DNA of 61,129 nucleotides from JBBPZA01 sp038199375 (GTDB lineage: Bacteria > Actinomycetota > Thermoleophilia > Solirubrobacterales > Solirubrobacteraceae), in contig JBBPZA010000040.1 in the NCBI GenBank assembly GCA_038199375.1, positions 1-61,129 on the forward strand, given 5' to 3'. Both the position numbers and the translations under genes were made by a program. Shown piece by piece: positions 34,639-42,832 of the stretch (position 1 is its first letter; each line of letters begins with the position of its first letter). The notes beneath the pieces are model-generated. The model ran no database searches and was not told the origin of the DNA. It saw only the letters and a list, made by a program, of their open reading frames with translations.

Positions 34639-35112
34639 ATGGCCCAGCAACTCTGGTTCCTGCGCCACGGCGACTCCGAGCCCCACGGCGCGCGATCCGA
34701 CGCCGATCGGCGGCTCACCGAGAAGGGTGAGAAGCAGTCCCGGGCCGCGGGGGCGGCGCTGGCCAGGCTCGGGCTCGCCTTCGACGCGGTCATCGCCAGC
34801 CCGCGAGTTCGTGGGCTCGACACCGCCAAGCTTGCGTGCGAGGCGCTCGGCGGCGAGCCGGTCGTCCACGAGCCCCTGTCGGGCGGCTTTGACCGCGAGG
34901 ACGCCGACGCGCTGCTCGCGGGCCACGACGAGGACGCGTCACTGCTGCTCGTCGGCCACGAGCCCGACTTCTCCGAGACCATCCGCGACCTCGTCGGGGG
35001 AAGGGTCGAGATGAAGAAGGGCGGCGTCGCCGGCGTGCGGGTCGACAGGCGCACGGGCGAGCTGATCGCCCTGCTGCGCCCGAGCGAGCTGCGCCGGATC
35101 GGCGGCGCCTGA
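34639..35112 (+). CDS. sixA: SixA-type phosphohistidine phosphatase
   Basis: 157 aa, histidine phosphatase fold. LWFLRHGDSEP holds the RHG phospho-acceptor His, SPRVRGLDTAKL the second Arg, and LLLVGHEPDFSETI the second His. SixA enzymes dephosphorylate histidine phosphotransfer proteins or act on nucleotides. Preceded by a 109-base gap with a TAGTTT box 9 bases before the ATG. Confidence 0.85.
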   Translation: MAQQLWFLRHGDSEPHGARSDADRRLTEKGEKQSRAAGAALARLGLAFDAVIASPRVRGLDTAKLACEALGGEPVVHEPLSGGFDREDADALLAGHDEDASLLLVGHEPDFSETIRDLVGGRVEMKKGGVAGVRVDRRTGELIALLRPSELRRIGGA

Positions 35113-35173
35113 CCTGGCTTTCCCGTTGTCGTGGGCCTACCCGTCCCAGGCCGTCCTCTACCGTCCGACCCCG

Positions 35174-36019
35174 ATGCCCGAGCTTCCCGAGATCGAGATC
35201 GTCGCGCGGCGGATCGGCGCGGCGGTGGCGGGGATGGAGGTCGAATCCACGCTTGCCCCCGGCATCAACGCGCTCAAGTCCTTCGATCCACCGCTGTCCG
35301 CGCTCGACGGCGCCGCGCTCGAAGGGGTGCGGCGGCGGGGAAAGATGCTCGTCGTCGATGCCGCGTGCGGCGTGTCGATCCTCGTGCACCTCATGTCGGC
35401 CGGACGGCTGCAGCTCTTCGACAAGCGAGCCGGGCTGCGCGACCGAACCTCGCGACTGCTCGTGCGCCTCGAGGGCGGGCGCGAGCTGCGGCTGCGCGAG
35501 TTCGGCACCAAGCAGAGAGCATGGGCCAAGCTCCTGCGCACCGAAGAGCTCGACGACGACGAGACGGTCTCGGCCCTGGGCCCCGAGGCGTGGCCGGACC
35601 CGCCCGCTTTCGATGACCTCCTCCACGCCCCGCGTCCGCTGCACGCGCTGCTTCGCGACCAGCACGTCGTGGCCGGCATCGGACGATCGTGGGTCGACGA
35701 GATCCTCTGGAGCGCGCAGCTCTCGCCGTTCAAGCGCGGCGACGATCTCGTCGGCCTCGAGGCCTGTCGCCTGCGCGACGCGACGGTCGAGCGCCTGGGG
35801 GCGGCCGTCGACCATTACGAGGAGATCGTGAAGCTTCCGATTCCCGACAAGATGCCGATGCCGCTGCTCGTCCACCGACGGCAGGGCGAGCCGTGCCCAC
35901 GCTGCGCCACAACGCTCGAGGCAGTCCACTACGAGGACTACGTCATGAGCTACTGCCCGGCCTGCCAGACCGGCGGGAAGGTCCTCAAGGACCGGCGGCT
36001 GTCGCGGCTGCTGAAGTAG
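35174..36019 (+). CDS. mutM: Formamidopyrimidine-DNA glycosylase (Fpg/Nei family)
   Basis: 281 aa. MPELPEIE places the catalytic Pro2 and Glu3 at the very N-terminus once Met is removed, which fixes the start. RRGKMLVV holds the conserved Lys. The H2TH region is VVAGIGRSWVDEILWSAQLSP and the zinc finger is CPRC-x(n)-CPAC near the end with a KDRR tail. It excises oxidised purines such as 8-oxoguanine. Its 3' end overlaps the convergent sigma factor gene by 35 bases. Confidence 0.92.
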   Translation: MPELPEIEIVARRIGAAVAGMEVESTLAPGINALKSFDPPLSALDGAALEGVRRRGKMLVVDAACGVSILVHLMSAGRLQLFDKRAGLRDRTSRLLVRLEGGRELRLREFGTKQRAWAKLLRTEELDDDETVSALGPEAWPDPPAFDDLLHAPRPLHALLRDQHVVAGIGRSWVDEILWSAQLSPFKRGDDLVGLEACRLRDATVERLGAAVDHYEEIVKLPIPDKMPMPLLVHRRQGEPCPRCATTLEAVHYEDYVMSYCPACQTGGKVLKDRRLSRLLK

Positions 36020-36578
36020 GGACCGGCTCGGACTCCGCCCACTCCTCGCGAAGCTTCTCGTGCGCGAGCCGGAGGCGGCTCTTGGCGGTGCCCAGCGGCA
36101 CGCCCATCCGCTCCGCGATCTCCGAGCTGCTCATCCCGCCCCAGTGGGCGAGGAGGATGGCCTCGCGCTGGGAGGCGGGAAGGCGGCGGACGGCCTCCAG
36201 CAGCCTCCGGGCGATGTCGTGCCGTTCAGCCGCCGCGTCTGGCCGCAGCGCCTCTTCGGCGGCATGGTCGCGGATGGTGAGCGCCCCCAGCCGGTCGGCG
36301 GCCCGGGCCGCGGCGCCCTCCGCCCGCCACGCGTCCAGGGCGCGGCTGCGCGCGACGAGCTGGAGATAAGGGCCCAGATCGCCGCGCCGAGGGTCGTAGC
36401 GCTCCGGATCGCGCCAGAGGCGCTCGAAGACCTCTTGGGCCACGTCCTCGGCCCGGCCGGAATCCTTGAGCACCCGCATGGCGGAGGCGCGGACGCGGGC
36501 GGCGTGGTCACGATAAGCGTTCGCGAACGCCGTGCGCTCGGCGATCCCCCGCCCGATGTTCCCACGGCGTTCCCGCAT
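35985..36578 (-). CDS. ECF-type RNA polymerase sigma factor
   Basis: 197 aa. Region 2 (AEDVAQEVFERLWRDPERYDPRRGDLGPYLQLVARSRALDAWR) and region 4 (LPASQREAILLAHWGGMSSSEIAERMGVPLGTAKSRLRLAHEKL) are complete. No anti-sigma factor gene is adjacent. It recruits RNA polymerase to a stress or envelope regulon. Start: the ATG at 36578 has a TACTGT box 8 bases upstream; TTG and GTG codons lie just before it in frame. Confidence 0.9.
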   Translation of the reverse strand: MRERRGNIGRGIAERTAFANAYRDHAARVRASAMRVLKDSGRAEDVAQEVFERLWRDPERYDPRRGDLGPYLQLVARSRALDAWRAEGAAARAADRLGALTIRDHAAEEALRPDAAAERHDIARRLLEAVRRLPASQREAILLAHWGGMSSSEIAERMGVPLGTAKSRLRLAHEKLREEWAESEPVPTSAAATAAGP

Positions 36579-36649
36579 CGTCACCAACAGTAGGCCCGCA
36601 GGCCCTAGCCCGGTAGACGGGCATCAAGGCGAGCGGTGATAACCCCCGG

Positions 36650-37561
36650 TTATGACGCCGTAGCCTCCTGGAGGTGGTGCAGGAGCGCCCGCGCCGACGG
36701 GGTGAGCGTCGCCTCGTCGCCCAGGAGGAACACGAACCGGCGCTCGAAGCGCAGGCCGGCCACGGTTCGCGCTACGAGGGGGTCGCGCACCCGACCCACC
36801 GCGAGCCGTGAGAGCAGCACGGGCGCCCCCTCGGAGAGCGCCGCCTCGCGCGCTGCGCTCGTGCTCCCGACCTCGGCGAGCGAAGGGGCGAGCCCGAGGC
36901 CGCGCTCGTCGAGCGTGCGCTCCACGACCCGGCGGGTGTTGGCGCTGGGGTCGCGCATGACCATCGGCGCGGCGACGAAGGCCTCCAGGGAAACCTCCTC
37001 GAGCGCCGCCCAGGGATGATCGCGGGGAACGGCGACCACCACCTCGTCGTCGAGGAAGGGGAGCGCCCGCGGCGGGGGATCGGGAGCATCCCGCTCCAAG
37101 GCGGCTATCCCGAACTCGGCGCGCCCCTCGAGGACGAGCTCGCGCACGAGGATCGAGTTGCCGACCACCAGCTCCACCGAGAGGTGGCGCTCGCGTCTGC
37201 GCTCGAATTCGACCAGCGGGCCGGGGAGGACGAACTCGGCGATGGTGTGGCTCGCCGCGAGCCGGATCGGCGCGTCCTCCTGGCTCAGGCCGACCATGAG
37301 CTCCTCGACCGCCTCGGCCTGGGAGAGCAGCTTGCGCGCCTCGAGGTATAGCCGGCGCCCAGCGGGGGTCGGCGTGACCCCGCGCGAAGATCGCTCGACC
37401 AGCGTCGCGCCGGCCAGCGCCTCGAGCGTGCGCAGCCGCTTGGAGAGCGCCGGCTGGCTCAACCGGAGCAGCCGCGCCGCGCGGCCGAGGCTCCCCAGGT
37501 CGACCGCTGCGCAGAACGCGCGCAGCTCGGCGATGTCGGCGGAGCGGACGGGTCGGGCCAT
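36650..37561 (-). CDS. LysR-family transcriptional regulator
   Basis: 303 aa. Residues 10-70 are the winged helix (LRAFCAAVDLGSLGRAARLLRLSQPALSKRLRTLEALAGATLVERSSRGVTPTPAG), and the rest is the effector-binding domain (IRLAASHTIAEFVLPGPLVEFERR). No divergent target gene adjoins; the neighbours are an ECF sigma factor and a protein kinase. The inducer is unknown. Confidence 0.92.
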   Translation of the reverse strand: MARPVRSADIAELRAFCAAVDLGSLGRAARLLRLSQPALSKRLRTLEALAGATLVERSSRGVTPTPAGRRLYLEARKLLSQAEAVEELMVGLSQEDAPIRLAASHTIAEFVLPGPLVEFERRRERHLSVELVVGNSILVRELVLEGRAEFGIAALERDAPDPPPRALPFLDDEVVVAVPRDHPWAALEEVSLEAFVAAPMVMRDPSANTRRVVERTLDERGLGLAPSLAEVGSTSAAREAALSEGAPVLLSRLAVGRVRDPLVARTVAGLRFERRFVFLLGDEATLTPSARALLHHLQEATAS

Positions 37562-37567
37562 ACGGCC

Positions 37568-37573
37568 AGATTA
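37568..37573 (-). promoter_or_regulatory. -10 box (TAATCT) of the LysR gene
   Basis: TAATCT, one of the best -10 matches in the window, ends 6 bases before the ATG at 37561, so the mRNA should be leaderless. Confidence 0.55.
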
Positions 37574-37605
37574 GGGTTCGCGGCCCGAGGGAGGATCGCC
37601 CAGAA

Positions 37606-39615
37606 TCACACGTCGCCGACCTCGACCTTGGTAACCGAGTTGTCCTTGGTGTTGGCCACCCACAGCGCGCCCTCGCCGACGACGATGTCGTTGGCGCCCT
37701 TGCTGACGCCCTTGATCGGCTTGCCCTGCTGCTTGCGCGAGTCGACCGAGAAGCGGCGAACCTCGTTGGTCAGCGGGTAGCCGACCCACATCGAGCCCTC
37801 GCCGAGCGCGAAGATGCTGCCGCCCTTGAGCGCGATGGGCTCGCCGACCGTGAAGGACTGCTCGTCGATCTGGGTGACGTCGTCGGTGGTCCCGACGTAG
37901 ATGACGCCGTCCTCCACGGCGATGCCGCCGAGCTCCTGGTCGAGCTTCAGCGGATCGCCGAGTGGCTTGCCGGTCGTACCGTCCAGCTTCAGGATGGTCT
38001 TGTCGCCGGAGTTGACGACGTACAGGCCGCGGTCCCCGTAGGCCATGCTGACCGGCTTGCGCCCGACCTCGATCGGGCCCCCCTCGAGCTTTCGGGTCTT
38101 CATGTTGATGCGGGTGACCGTCCCGTCCTTGGAGTGGCTGAGCCAGACGTAGCCACCCCCCACAGCGATGCTGTCGATGTTCGGCCCGGCGTCGATCGGG
38201 TCGCTCTTCTTACCCGAGGAGGCGTCGACTCGGGTGATCGCGTCCGTGTAGTTCCACACCCACACCGCGCCGCGGTCGACGGCCAGCTCGGTCGGCACCC
38301 CGCCGACCTTGATCTGCTCGGCTGTGGCTTTCTCAGGGTCGACCTTCGAGATCGTGTCCGTCGAGAGGTTGGCCGTCCAGACGAAGCCCTCGCCGACCTC
38401 GATGTCGTAGGGCTCCTTGCCCACCGGGATCGGCTGGCCGGCGATCGTGCCGGCGCTGTCGCTGTCGCCGCTGCCGCTGCCGGCCACCAGCACGATCACG
38501 GCCGCCAGGACGACTAGGCCGAGAACCCCGCCTGCGACGGCGAGCACGAGCGGGAGACGACGATTGCGTGTCGGGGAGGTCCCCGAACGGCCCATGGGAG
38601 GGGCGCCGTAGCCGGGCGCGGGGGCGGGAGGGGCGCCGTGGCCCGGCGTCGGCGCGGAGCCGAGGACGGTCGGGCCGACGGTGGCAGGGACGGCGCCCGC
38701 GCCCTCGGCAACCGCCGAGGCGCCCGAAGGCGCGGCTTCCCCGGTGGCCACGCTGCGCTCGGCGCGTGAGAGCGCCTGGCCCTCCGTAGCGGCGACGGCG
38801 GCCCGCCCGAAGTCCCCGGTCGAGAGGTAGCGGTCGTCCGGATCCTTTGCCATGGCGCGCGCCACCACGGCGTCGAGCTCGGACGGGAGGTGGGGCGCCG
38901 CCGCGCGCAGCGAAGGCGCCGGCTCGCTCATGTGCGCCCACATCTTGGCGGGCTCGGTATCGCGCGGAAAGGGCACTTGCCCGGTCAGCGCCTGGTAGAG
39001 GACGCAGCCCAGCGCGTAGACGTCGGCGCGCGCGTCCACCTCGCTGCCCTGGAGCTGCTCGGGCGCGATGTAGTCCATCGTCCCGACGATCATCCCCGTG
39101 CGGGTCAGCCCGCTCTTCGAGGACGCCTGCTTGGTCAAGCCGAAGTCGGTCAGGTAGGCGTGCGTGGTTCGGTCGGCGCCCGCGATGAGCACGTTGGCGG
39201 GCTTGACGTCGCGGTGGACGAGGCCGCGGGTGTGCGCGGCGTCCAGCGCGGAGGCGACCTGGCTGACGATCCGGGCCGCAACGCGGGGCTCGAGCCGCCC
39301 CTGTCGCGCGATCATCTCGCGCAGGTCGGTCCCGTCGACGAAGCGCATCGTGACGTAGAGCAGGCCCCCGTCCTCGCCGGCCGTGTAGATCGGGACCACG
39401 CTGGGGTGGTCGAGCGAGGCGGCCACCTCGGACTCGCGCTTGAAGCGCTCACGGAACTCGGGATCCTCGGCCATCTCGGGCGCGATGAGCTTCAACGCCA
39501 CGACCCGGTTGAGCGCCAGATGGATAGCGCGGTAGACGACGCCCATGCCGCCGCGCCCGGCCACCGCTTCGATGCGGTGGCCGCCTACCACCGAGCCGAC
39601 CTGGAACTCAGCCAT
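37606..39615 (-). CDS. Membrane Ser/Thr protein kinase with extracellular beta-propeller (PknD-like)
   Basis: 669 aa. Kinase domain 1-275: GRGGMGVVY (20-28), catalytic Lys K42 in VALKLI, HRDVKPAN (134-141), DFG (157-159), APEQ (184-187). A Pro/Ala/Gly-rich linker (300-350) leads to one transmembrane helix (354-378) and a 290-residue extracellular propeller of repeated units such as VPTELAVDRGAVWVWNYTDAITRVD. The layout is that of mycobacterial PknD: an outside sensor controls a cytoplasmic kinase. ATG 39615 follows a TATAAA box by 7 bases. Divergent from the DUF1835 gene. Confidence 0.93.
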   Translation of the reverse strand: MAEFQVGSVVGGHRIEAVAGRGGMGVVYRAIHLALNRVVALKLIAPEMAEDPEFRERFKRESEVAASLDHPSVVPIYTAGEDGGLLYVTMRFVDGTDLREMIARQGRLEPRVAARIVSQVASALDAAHTRGLVHRDVKPANVLIAGADRTTHAYLTDFGLTKQASSKSGLTRTGMIVGTMDYIAPEQLQGSEVDARADVYALGCVLYQALTGQVPFPRDTEPAKMWAHMSEPAPSLRAAAPHLPSELDAVVARAMAKDPDDRYLSTGDFGRAAVAATEGQALSRAERSVATGEAAPSGASAVAEGAGAVPATVGPTVLGSAPTPGHGAPPAPAPGYGAPPMGRSGTSPTRNRRLPLVLAVAGGVLGLVVLAAVIVLVAGSGSGDSDSAGTIAGQPIPVGKEPYDIEVGEGFVWTANLSTDTISKVDPEKATAEQIKVGGVPTELAVDRGAVWVWNYTDAITRVDASSGKKSDPIDAGPNIDSIAVGGGYVWLSHSKDGTVTRINMKTRKLEGGPIEVGRKPVSMAYGDRGLYVVNSGDKTILKLDGTTGKPLGDPLKLDQELGGIAVEDGVIYVGTTDDVTQIDEQSFTVGEPIALKGGSIFALGEGSMWVGYPLTNEVRRFSVDSRKQQGKPIKGVSKGANDIVVGEGALWVANTKDNSVTKVEVGDV

Positions 39616-39622
39616 GCTGCGC

Positions 39623-39683
39623 TTTATACCGGTCAGAGGAGCTGCGACCGCCAGGTCGGGGGAGCTCTGGGGAGCGCTAGGGT
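39623..39683. promoter_or_regulatory. Divergent leaderless promoters between kinase and DUF1835 genes
   Basis: On the minus strand TATAAA (39628-39623) lies 7 bases before the kinase ATG. On the plus strand TAGGGT (39678-39683) lies 8 bases before the ATG at 39692. The two genes share a 76-base intergenic space. Confidence 0.5.
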
Positions 39684-39691
39684 CCCCGCGG

Positions 39692-40546
39692 ATGCTCCAC
39701 GTCCGCTGCGGCCACGACGTCCTCGGCGCCCTTGAGGAGGCGGGCATCGCCGGCGAGCCCCTGGCCTGGGTCGATCCGGTGTGCCAGGGCCCCCTCGACG
39801 CAGCGCTGGAAGGCGCCGGGTGGTACGCGATGCGCGCGGCGTGGATCGCCGCCCGCTACGGCCGCGAGGAGACCGAGGTCCTTGCCGACCTCCGCGCACA
39901 GGACGACGCTCTCAGCCGCGCCTCAGAGCACGACGAGGTCGTGCTGTGGTTCGAGCACGACCTCTTCGACCAGGCGATCCTCGTCCGTCTGCTGGCGTGG
40001 TTCGAGGGGAACGGCACCGGCGGCGCTCGGTTGAGCCTGATCGACGTCGAGCCTTTGGTCGAGGCGGGCGGGTTCACCGGGCTGGGCACGTTGGGCGCCG
40101 CGGAGCTCGCCGCGCTCTTTGCGCGCCGACCGGAGGTCACCGAGGACCAGCTCGAGCTGGGCGCACGGGCATGGACAGCAATGTGCCGGCCCGAGCCCGA
40201 CGACATGGAGGAGGTTCTCGCCGGCGACACCGAGGCGCTGCCCCACCTGCGCTCGGCGCTTATCCGCCTCTCGCTGGAGCGCCGGCCGGCCGGCGACGGC
40301 TTAGTGTGCAGCGAGCGGCTTGCGCTGCGCGCGGTGGCCGAGGGTGCGACGTCGCCGGTCGACGCCTTCCTGGCCGTGCAGGAGCACGAGGATGCGCCGT
40401 GGATGGGCGACGAGATGTTCGGGCCGGTGCTCGCCGATCTCGCGGCCAAGGATCCGCCGCTCCTGGAGATCTCCGGGGACGAGGCGTGGCCGGACCGGCG
40501 ACTCGCGGTCACCGAAGCCGGGCGGGCGCTCCTGACGCGCGGTTGA
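39692..40546 (+). CDS. DUF1835-domain protein
   Basis: 284 aa. The opening MLHVRCGHDVLGALEEAGIAGEPLAWVDPVCQGPL and later EHDEVVLWFEHDLFDQAILVRLLAWF match the DUF1835 family as I recall it. The C-terminal half (HLRSALIRLSLERRPAGDGL...TEAGRALL) looks like a winged-helix-type module. Function unknown. The next gene starts one base after its stop. Confidence 0.75.
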   Translation: MLHVRCGHDVLGALEEAGIAGEPLAWVDPVCQGPLDAALEGAGWYAMRAAWIAARYGREETEVLADLRAQDDALSRASEHDEVVLWFEHDLFDQAILVRLLAWFEGNGTGGARLSLIDVEPLVEAGGFTGLGTLGAAELAALFARRPEVTEDQLELGARAWTAMCRPEPDDMEEVLAGDTEALPHLRSALIRLSLERRPAGDGLVCSERLALRAVAEGATSPVDAFLAVQEHEDAPWMGDEMFGPVLADLAAKDPPLLEISGDEAWPDRRLAVTEAGRALLTRG

Positions 40547-40547
40547 C

Positions 40548-41546
40548 ATGCTCCGCCTGCAGCCGATCCTCGCGGGAAGCCTCGACACGTTCTTCGACCG
40601 CGTCGAGGAGTTCTTCTCCAGCCTGGCGGCGATCAGATGGGGCTGGCTCGCGCTGGCGCTGCTGCTGTTCCTGATCTATCTCTCGATCCGCTCGCGGGCC
40701 TACTTCCACGTGCTGCGGGCCGCCTACCCGACCGAGCGCTTCCAGTTCCGCTACGTCTGGGGCGCCTACATCGCCGCCTACGGCTTCAACAACGTCGTGC
40801 CGGCGCGCGGGGGCGACCTCGTCCGACTGGTCCTCACCAAGGGCCGGGTCCCCAACTCGAGCTACCCCGCGGTGGGCTCGAGCTTTCTCGTCGAGGGCGT
40901 CTTCGACCTGACCATGGGCGTCTTCATCCTCGCCTTCGCGTTCACCCAAGGGGCCTTCCCCAAGCCGCCCGACTTCTCCAAGCTCGAGGCCTTCGACCTC
41001 TCCTACCTCGCCGGCCACCCGCGCTTCGCGCTGTTCCTGCTGACCGCGCTGGCCATCGTCGCGCTCGTCGGATTCGCGCTGCTCTCCGCGCGCGTCAAGG
41101 CCTTCTGGGCGCGCGTCCGCCAGGGCCTGACGATCCTGCGCGACCGCCGGCGCTACTTCCGCGAGGTGTGGCTCGTCCAGCTCGGGGCCTGGGTCTTCCG
41201 CTTCGCCGCCTTCTGGTTCCTGCTCGAGGCCTTCGAGGTGGGTGGATCGGTGCGCAACGTGCTCCTCGTCCTCGGGGTCAACGCGGTGGCCGCGATCGTG
41301 CCCTTCACCCCGGGCGGCGCCGGCGTACAGCAGGCGCTGCTGGTCAAGGTCTTCGCGGGCGCCGCGCCGGGGGCCACGGTGGCGGCCTACTCCGTCGGCC
41401 AGCAGATCGCCATCGGGGCGTTCACCTTCGGCCTGGGCTTCGTGCTGCTCGTCGCCCTGTTCCGGATCCGCAGCTTCAAGGAGGTCATCCGCCAGGGGCG
41501 CCAGGAACGCGACGCCGAGCGCGCGGCGCGCGCGCCGGCCGGGTAG
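40548..41546 (+). CDS. Lysylphosphatidylglycerol synthase-TM/UPF0104-like membrane protein
   Basis: 332 aa with about eight helices. YGFNNVVPARGGDLVRLVLT and VPFTPGGAGVQQALLV are the conserved loops of the LPG_synthase_TM/UPF0104 family, which includes flippase-like proteins. The catalytic lysyl-transferase domain is absent. Probably moves or modifies a lipid. Coupled to the DUF1835 gene (one-base gap). Confidence 0.85.
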   Translation: MLRLQPILAGSLDTFFDRVEEFFSSLAAIRWGWLALALLLFLIYLSIRSRAYFHVLRAAYPTERFQFRYVWGAYIAAYGFNNVVPARGGDLVRLVLTKGRVPNSSYPAVGSSFLVEGVFDLTMGVFILAFAFTQGAFPKPPDFSKLEAFDLSYLAGHPRFALFLLTALAIVALVGFALLSARVKAFWARVRQGLTILRDRRRYFREVWLVQLGAWVFRFAAFWFLLEAFEVGGSVRNVLLVLGVNAVAAIVPFTPGGAGVQQALLVKVFAGAAPGATVAAYSVGQQIAIGAFTFGLGFVLLVALFRIRSFKEVIRQGRQERDAERAARAPAG

Positions 41547-41582
41547 GAGCGCGATGGGAGAGCCGCGCCGGGCTCGCCCGGG

Positions 41583-41855
41583 CTACTGCATTCCCTGGCG
41601 GGCCTCGCGCACGAGCGTGACCGCCTCGGGGAAGATCACCGCGATGACCTCGCGGATCTGCTGAGCCTGCTGCTCGGCGCTGCCCTGGAGGTTGATGCGG
41701 TTCACTGCAGCGACGGTCATGTCGACCGCGAGCTTGATCGCGTTGTCGGCCCAGGCCACCTTCTGGGCGCCCTGCATCTGATCGGCGAACTCCGCCATAC
41801 GGCGCTGGAGCTCGTCGGGGTCGCCGAAGAGGCCGCCGAATCCACTGCCTTCCAT
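41583..41855 (-). CDS. Small hypothetical helical protein
   Basis: 90 aa, soluble, mostly helical (FADQMQGAQKVAWADNAIKL, then AVDMTVAAVNRINLQGSAEQ). Unrecognised. ATG at 41855 follows a TAGGAT box by 7 bases. It is convergent with the flippase-like gene and divergent from a 37-codon frame. Confidence 0.65.
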   Translation of the reverse strand: MEGSGFGGLFGDPDELQRRMAEFADQMQGAQKVAWADNAIKLAVDMTVAAVNRINLQGSAEQQAQQIREVIAVIFPEAVTLVREARQGMQ

Positions 41856-41862
41856 ACCGTGG

Positions 41863-41887
41863 ATCCTAGCGGGGCGACGGGTACGCT
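41863..41887. promoter_or_regulatory. Compact divergent leaderless promoter pair
   Basis: TAGGAT (41868-41863, minus) and TACGCT (41882-41887, plus) are 13 bases apart, with start codons 7 and 6 bases beyond. The whole intergenic space is 38 bases, so polymerases cannot occupy both sides at once. Confidence 0.5.
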
Positions 41888-41893
41888 GGCCCG

Positions 41894-42007
41894 ATGGCGC
41901 CGACCGTCGAGGGCGCGGGCGTCGAGCTCGCCGCCCTGCTTCCTGCCGGGAGACGCGGCGGCGAGGCCGGCGTGGCGAGCGCGATCGAGGAGCTGATCGA
42001 CAGGTGA
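41894..42007 (+). CDS. 37-residue open frame leading into the SGNH lipoprotein gene
   Basis: MAPTVEGAGVELAALLPAGR opens a 37-residue frame with a -10 box (TACGCT) 6 bases before its ATG. Its TGA overlaps the GTG of the lipoprotein gene (GTGA). No domain is recognised; it may be a coupling leader or the stub of a longer ancestral gene. Confidence 0.45.
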   Translation: MAPTVEGAGVELAALLPAGRRGGEAGVASAIEELIDR

Positions 42008-42783
42008 GCCGGCATATGCTCGGGCTGGTTGCGGCGATGCTCCCGCTCGCGATGCTCGCCGGGTGTGGCGGAGACGGGGAGGAGCGCGGCGCGGCGACGC
42101 CCCCGCGCACCGAGACCCATCCGTTCGGCCCGACGCCCTCCGACGCGCCGCGACCCAAGCCCGGGGCGCCGATCGTCGCCGCCCTCGGCGACTCCATCAC
42201 CGCGGGCTCGCCGCTGTGGGACCCCGACCCCGACATCCGCGACCGCAACCCCGACGCGCTCAATCCCCAGAGCCAGTACGAGTACTGGGCGCAGGCACGG
42301 CTCGGCGCGCGACTTCGGTTCCGCAACTGCGGCGTGCCCGGCGAGACCACCGGCCAGATCGCCGGCCGCTTCGCCGCATGCACGCGCGGGGCGCGCGCGG
42401 TCGTCATCCAGGGCGGCATCAACGACATCGTCCAGCGCCGCCCCGTAGAGCGCGCCGCCGCCGACCTGCGCGCGATGGTTCGGCGCGCGCGGGCTCGCAG
42501 GCTCGTGGTGGTCCTCGCCGAGGTCCTTCCGTGGAACAACGGCTACCCGGACGCGGCACCGACCATCGACCGCCTCAACGCGTTGATCGACCGGATCGGG
42601 CGCGAGGAGCGCGTGCAGGTGCTCGGCTTCTTCGACGCCCTCCAGGACCCGCGCGCCCCGGGGCGGATGCGCGAGGACCTGACGCTCGAGGGCGATCACC
42701 CCTCCGTGCCCGGCTACCGCCGTCTGGGCGAGCTCGTCGCCGCCGCGCCCCCCATCGCCGGGCTCGCGGCACCGGAGGGATAG
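42004..42783 (+). CDS. SGNH/GDSL-family lipoprotein hydrolase
   Basis: 259 aa. A lipoprotein signal ends in LAGC (C21). Block I is ALGDSITAG (S64), block III is GGINDI. The C-terminal block, normally DxxH, reads EGDH (E229-G-D231-H232), so the Asp position holds Glu unless the site is shifted. Expected to be a membrane-tethered esterase or lipase. Starts with GTG overlapping the 37-codon leader. Confidence 0.85.
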   Translation: MSRHMLGLVAAMLPLAMLAGCGGDGEERGAATPPRTETHPFGPTPSDAPRPKPGAPIVAALGDSITAGSPLWDPDPDIRDRNPDALNPQSQYEYWAQARLGARLRFRNCGVPGETTGQIAGRFAACTRGARAVVIQGGINDIVQRRPVERAAADLRAMVRRARARRLVVVLAEVLPWNNGYPDAAPTIDRLNALIDRIGREERVQVLGFFDALQDPRAPGRMREDLTLEGDHPSVPGYRRLGELVAAAPPIAGLAAPEG

Positions 42784-42832
42784 CCCTCCTCGCGTGCCGG
42801 TCCCCGCCCGACACGCAAGGCGTCCGCCGTGC

